NCBI GenBank assembly: GCA_946407015.1
Contig: CAMJML010000013.1
Location: 1 to 64,000 of the forward strand
Source: an uncultured Selenomonadales bacterium
GTDB taxonomy: Bacteria; Bacillota; Negativicutes; DSM-1736; Dendrosporobacteraceae
Length of the DNA stretch: 64,000 bases
Direction of reading: 5' to 3'
A program made the translations under genes and the position numbers. Under the pieces are notes generated by a model. That model was not told the origin of the DNA. It did no database searches and saw only the letters and a list, made by a program, of their open reading frames with translations. Positions 62,627 through 64,000 of the stretch are shown here, in pieces (position 1 is the stretch's first letter; each line of letters opens with the position of its first letter).

Positions 62627-63417
62627 TAAGCTCCTTTTACAACAGGCATTAGTTGGGTGGGATAATAGCAGACAGTCAACATGCCTGTGGCCGCATTTTC
62701 CTGAATTTCACAATCAATTTCATAAACATCGCGAATGAGGGCAGCCGTCAGGATTTTGCGTGGCGGTCCGGAGGCTACTATATGACCTTCTTTCATAACA
62801 TAAAGATGATCACAATACATGGCTGCCAAGCTGAGATCATGCAAGGCGGACAAAACGCCGATACCTAGTGATTTGACAAGTGCCAGCAGCTGTAGTTGAT
62901 GCTTGATGTCCAGATGATTGGTCGGTTCATCAAGTATGAGCAGCTTGGGTTGTTGGGCCAATGCTCTGGCCAGGATGATCCGCTGCTGTTCGCCACCTGA
63001 CAGACTGGAAAAATTGCGGTCGCCATACTGTTCCATCCCAACCTGACGCAGCGCTGAGCAGACAAGTTCATAATCCTGACGGTCATTGGTACTAAGCGCT
63101 CTTTTATGGGGTGTGCGCCCTGCCATGACCATATCAAAAACGGTAAAATCAAAATTAAGGGCATTAAACTGACTGACAACTCCTACACTTTTGGCTGACT
63201 CACTTAGCGGCAATGTGCTTAAATTTTTGCCGGATAATAAGATGGTTCCTTCGACCGGCTTGATAAGCCGGTAAATAGTCTTGAGCAGAGTGGACTTACC
63301 GCTGCCGTTCGGTCCGATAATACCGACAAATTCGCCTTTTTTGACAGCCAGGGACACATCTTTCACAATACTCTGGTGCTGAAGCTGTACCCGGATATTT
63401 TCCACTGAAAGATCCAT
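62626..63417 (-). CDS. ABC transporter ATPase, Fe(III)-siderophore/cobalamin type (FecE/BtuD)
   Basis: A 263-residue ATPase with Walker A GPNGSGKST, signature LSGGEQQRIILARAL, Walker B LLILDEPTNHLD and switch SALHDL, all typical for FecE/FhuC/BtuD. It energises import by the neighbouring permease. The start at ATG 63417 lies one base after the permease stop, and its stop overlaps the start region of the receptor gene, so the three genes are translationally coupled. Confidence 0.9.
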   Translation of the reverse strand: MDLSVENIRVQLQHQSIVKDVSLAVKKGEFVGIIGPNGSGKSTLLKTIYRLIKPVEGTILLSGKNLSTLPLSESAKSVGVVSQFNALNFDFTVFDMVMAGRTPHKRALSTNDRQDYELVCSALRQVGMEQYGDRNFSSLSGGEQQRIILARALAQQPKLLILDEPTNHLDIKHQLQLLALVKSLGIGVLSALHDLSLAAMYCDHLYVMKEGHIVASGPPRKILTAALIRDVYEIDCEIQENAATGMLTVCYYPTQLMPVVKGA

Positions 63418-63418
63418 G

Positions 63419-64000
63419 TTAACCTCCTACTCTGCCAAAGCCTACCGAGCTTTTTAGCAGGACATACATAAAAAATGGTGCGCCGATCAAGGCGGTGATA
63501 ATTCCAATCGGCAGCTCGCCGCTGGGCAGCAGGATCCGTGCTAACACATCAGCCCAAATGAGAAATAAGGCGCCAATGATGATACTGGTCGGAATCAGGC
63601 GGCTGTGATCCGAGCCAAACATACCGCGTACCAGATGCGGTATAATCAGCCCGACAAAGCCAATAATGCCGCAGGTAGCAACAACTAACCCGGTAATCAG
63701 GGCGGTCATCAGCATATTGTTGCGCCGGATTTTGCTTGAGTCCACACCTAAGGCGGTGGCTGCTTCCTCGCCTAGCAGCATGGCATTGAGCTTGCGGGTG
63801 TTGGCCATAAAGTAGACACAGCTCATTAAGATGACAAGGCCGGGAAAGGCCAGTGTTTTCCATTTGGCGGCAGCCAGGGAGCCCATAGTCCAAAAAGCAA
63901 TCGAGCGGATCCCGTCAGCGTTATTGGCCAGATAAATGATAAAACCGGAAAAAGCACTAAAAAGTGCATTGGCAATCATTCCAGCTAAAATCATTTTAAT
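63419..64000 (-). CDS. ABC transporter permease, FecCD family (5' end outside window)
   Basis: The C-terminal 190 or so residues of a FecCD-type permease. Open reading continues to the window edge and the ATG near 63994 is internal, since the segment LAGMIANALFSAFSGFIIY is the mid-protein helix of this family. The family motifs IRSIAFWTMGSLA, LGEEAATALGVD and GIIGFVGLIIPHLVR (the ATPase contact) and ELPIGIITALIGAPFF at the end are clear. It forms the channel for siderophore or cobalamin import. Confidence 0.9.
   Translation of the reverse strand: MKMILAGMIANALFSAFSGFIIYLANNADGIRSIAFWTMGSLAAAKWKTLAFPGLVILMSCVYFMANTRKLNAMLLGEEAATALGVDSSKIRRNNMLMTALITGLVVATCGIIGFVGLIIPHLVRGMFGSDHSRLIPTSIIIGALFLIWADVLARILLPSGELPIGIITALIGAPFFMYVLLKSSVGFGRVGG

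Noticed and set aside
61592-64000. Cobalamin riboswitch for the iron/cobalamin-type importer
   Set aside because: The operon's upstream region lies beyond the window edge; no riboswitch sequence can be seen inside the window.
1-64000. CRISPR arrays, tRNA/rRNA genes, insertion sequences, prophage
   Set aside because: No regularly spaced repeats, tRNA-like cloverleaf, transposase or phage gene was found on either strand.

Overview
The window looks like a chromosomal segment of an anaerobic Firmicute, most likely a Negativicute of the Sporomusa/Pelosinus type. The evidence is a T-box leader, strong AGGAGG-type ribosome binding sites, frequent GTG and TTG starts, sigma-A promoters, tight operons ended by U-tract hairpins, and a fermentative gene set (CoA transferase, EtfAB, PTS). 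The genus is an inference. No rRNA, tRNA, CRISPR array, transposase or phage gene was seen. Both edges cut genes: cheB at the left and an iron/cobalamin-type ABC permease at the right.

Layout. 1-2.3 kb: the end of cheB and an exported TPR protein. 2.4-7.3 kb: a T-box-controlled branched-chain amino acid ABC transporter (livJHMGF). 7.5-11.1 kb: an aldehyde dehydrogenase, a hexapeptide acetyltransferase and an exported class 3 lipase. 11.4-13.9 kb: a polar amino acid ABC transporter followed by a small protein resembling the DnaA N-terminal domain. 14.0-17.6 kb: csoR, copA and comB, with a visible CsoR-type operator. 18.0-26.1 kb: an AT-richer sugar-acid island (IclR regulator, IlvD/Edd dehydratase, MmsA-type dehydrogenase, DapA-family lyase, enolase-superfamily dehydratase, GudP-like carrier) with a 25-bp-arm perfect palindrome in front. 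26.7-35.0 kb: a CoA-transferase, crotonase, iron-ADH, MmsA, acyl-CoA dehydrogenase and EtfBA operon that reads as a complete 3-hydroxypropionate/acrylate dismutation pathway. Repeated TTTGCRTRCAAA-like boxes and a MarR gene flank it. 36.0-40.1 kb: a MacB-like exporter. 40.3-43.5 kb: a glycosyltransferase-methyltransferase fusion, a StrF-like protein and a small membrane protein. 43.6-44.8 kb: an MFS efflux pump. 45.0-54.8 kb: a self-contained PTS operon with its own regulator, EIIA, EIIB, EIIC, HPr and EI plus dehydratase, KDPG aldolase and 2-hydroxyacid dehydrogenase. 55.0-57.6 kb: a large AAA+ ATPase with an apparent ribokinase-like N-terminus and tandem RyR-like repeats at the C-terminus. 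57.9-61.5 kb: a YgiD-type dioxygenase, an M50 protease, an L-2-hydroxyacid dehydrogenase and a TetR repressor with its operator. 61.6-64 kb: an iron/cobalamin-type ABC importer.

How the genes work together. Three carbon-use modules dominate, and each has its own regulator (IclR, MarR, PRD/EII antiterminator-type activator). The strongest candidates for undescribed biology are the ribokinase-like/AAA+/RyR protein, the PTS operon that appears to feed a phosphorylated (keto)aldonate directly into an Entner-Doudoroff-type ending, and the 3-hydroxypropionate dismutation operon with its shared operator boxes. Functions are assigned from motifs read by eye; no database search was run.
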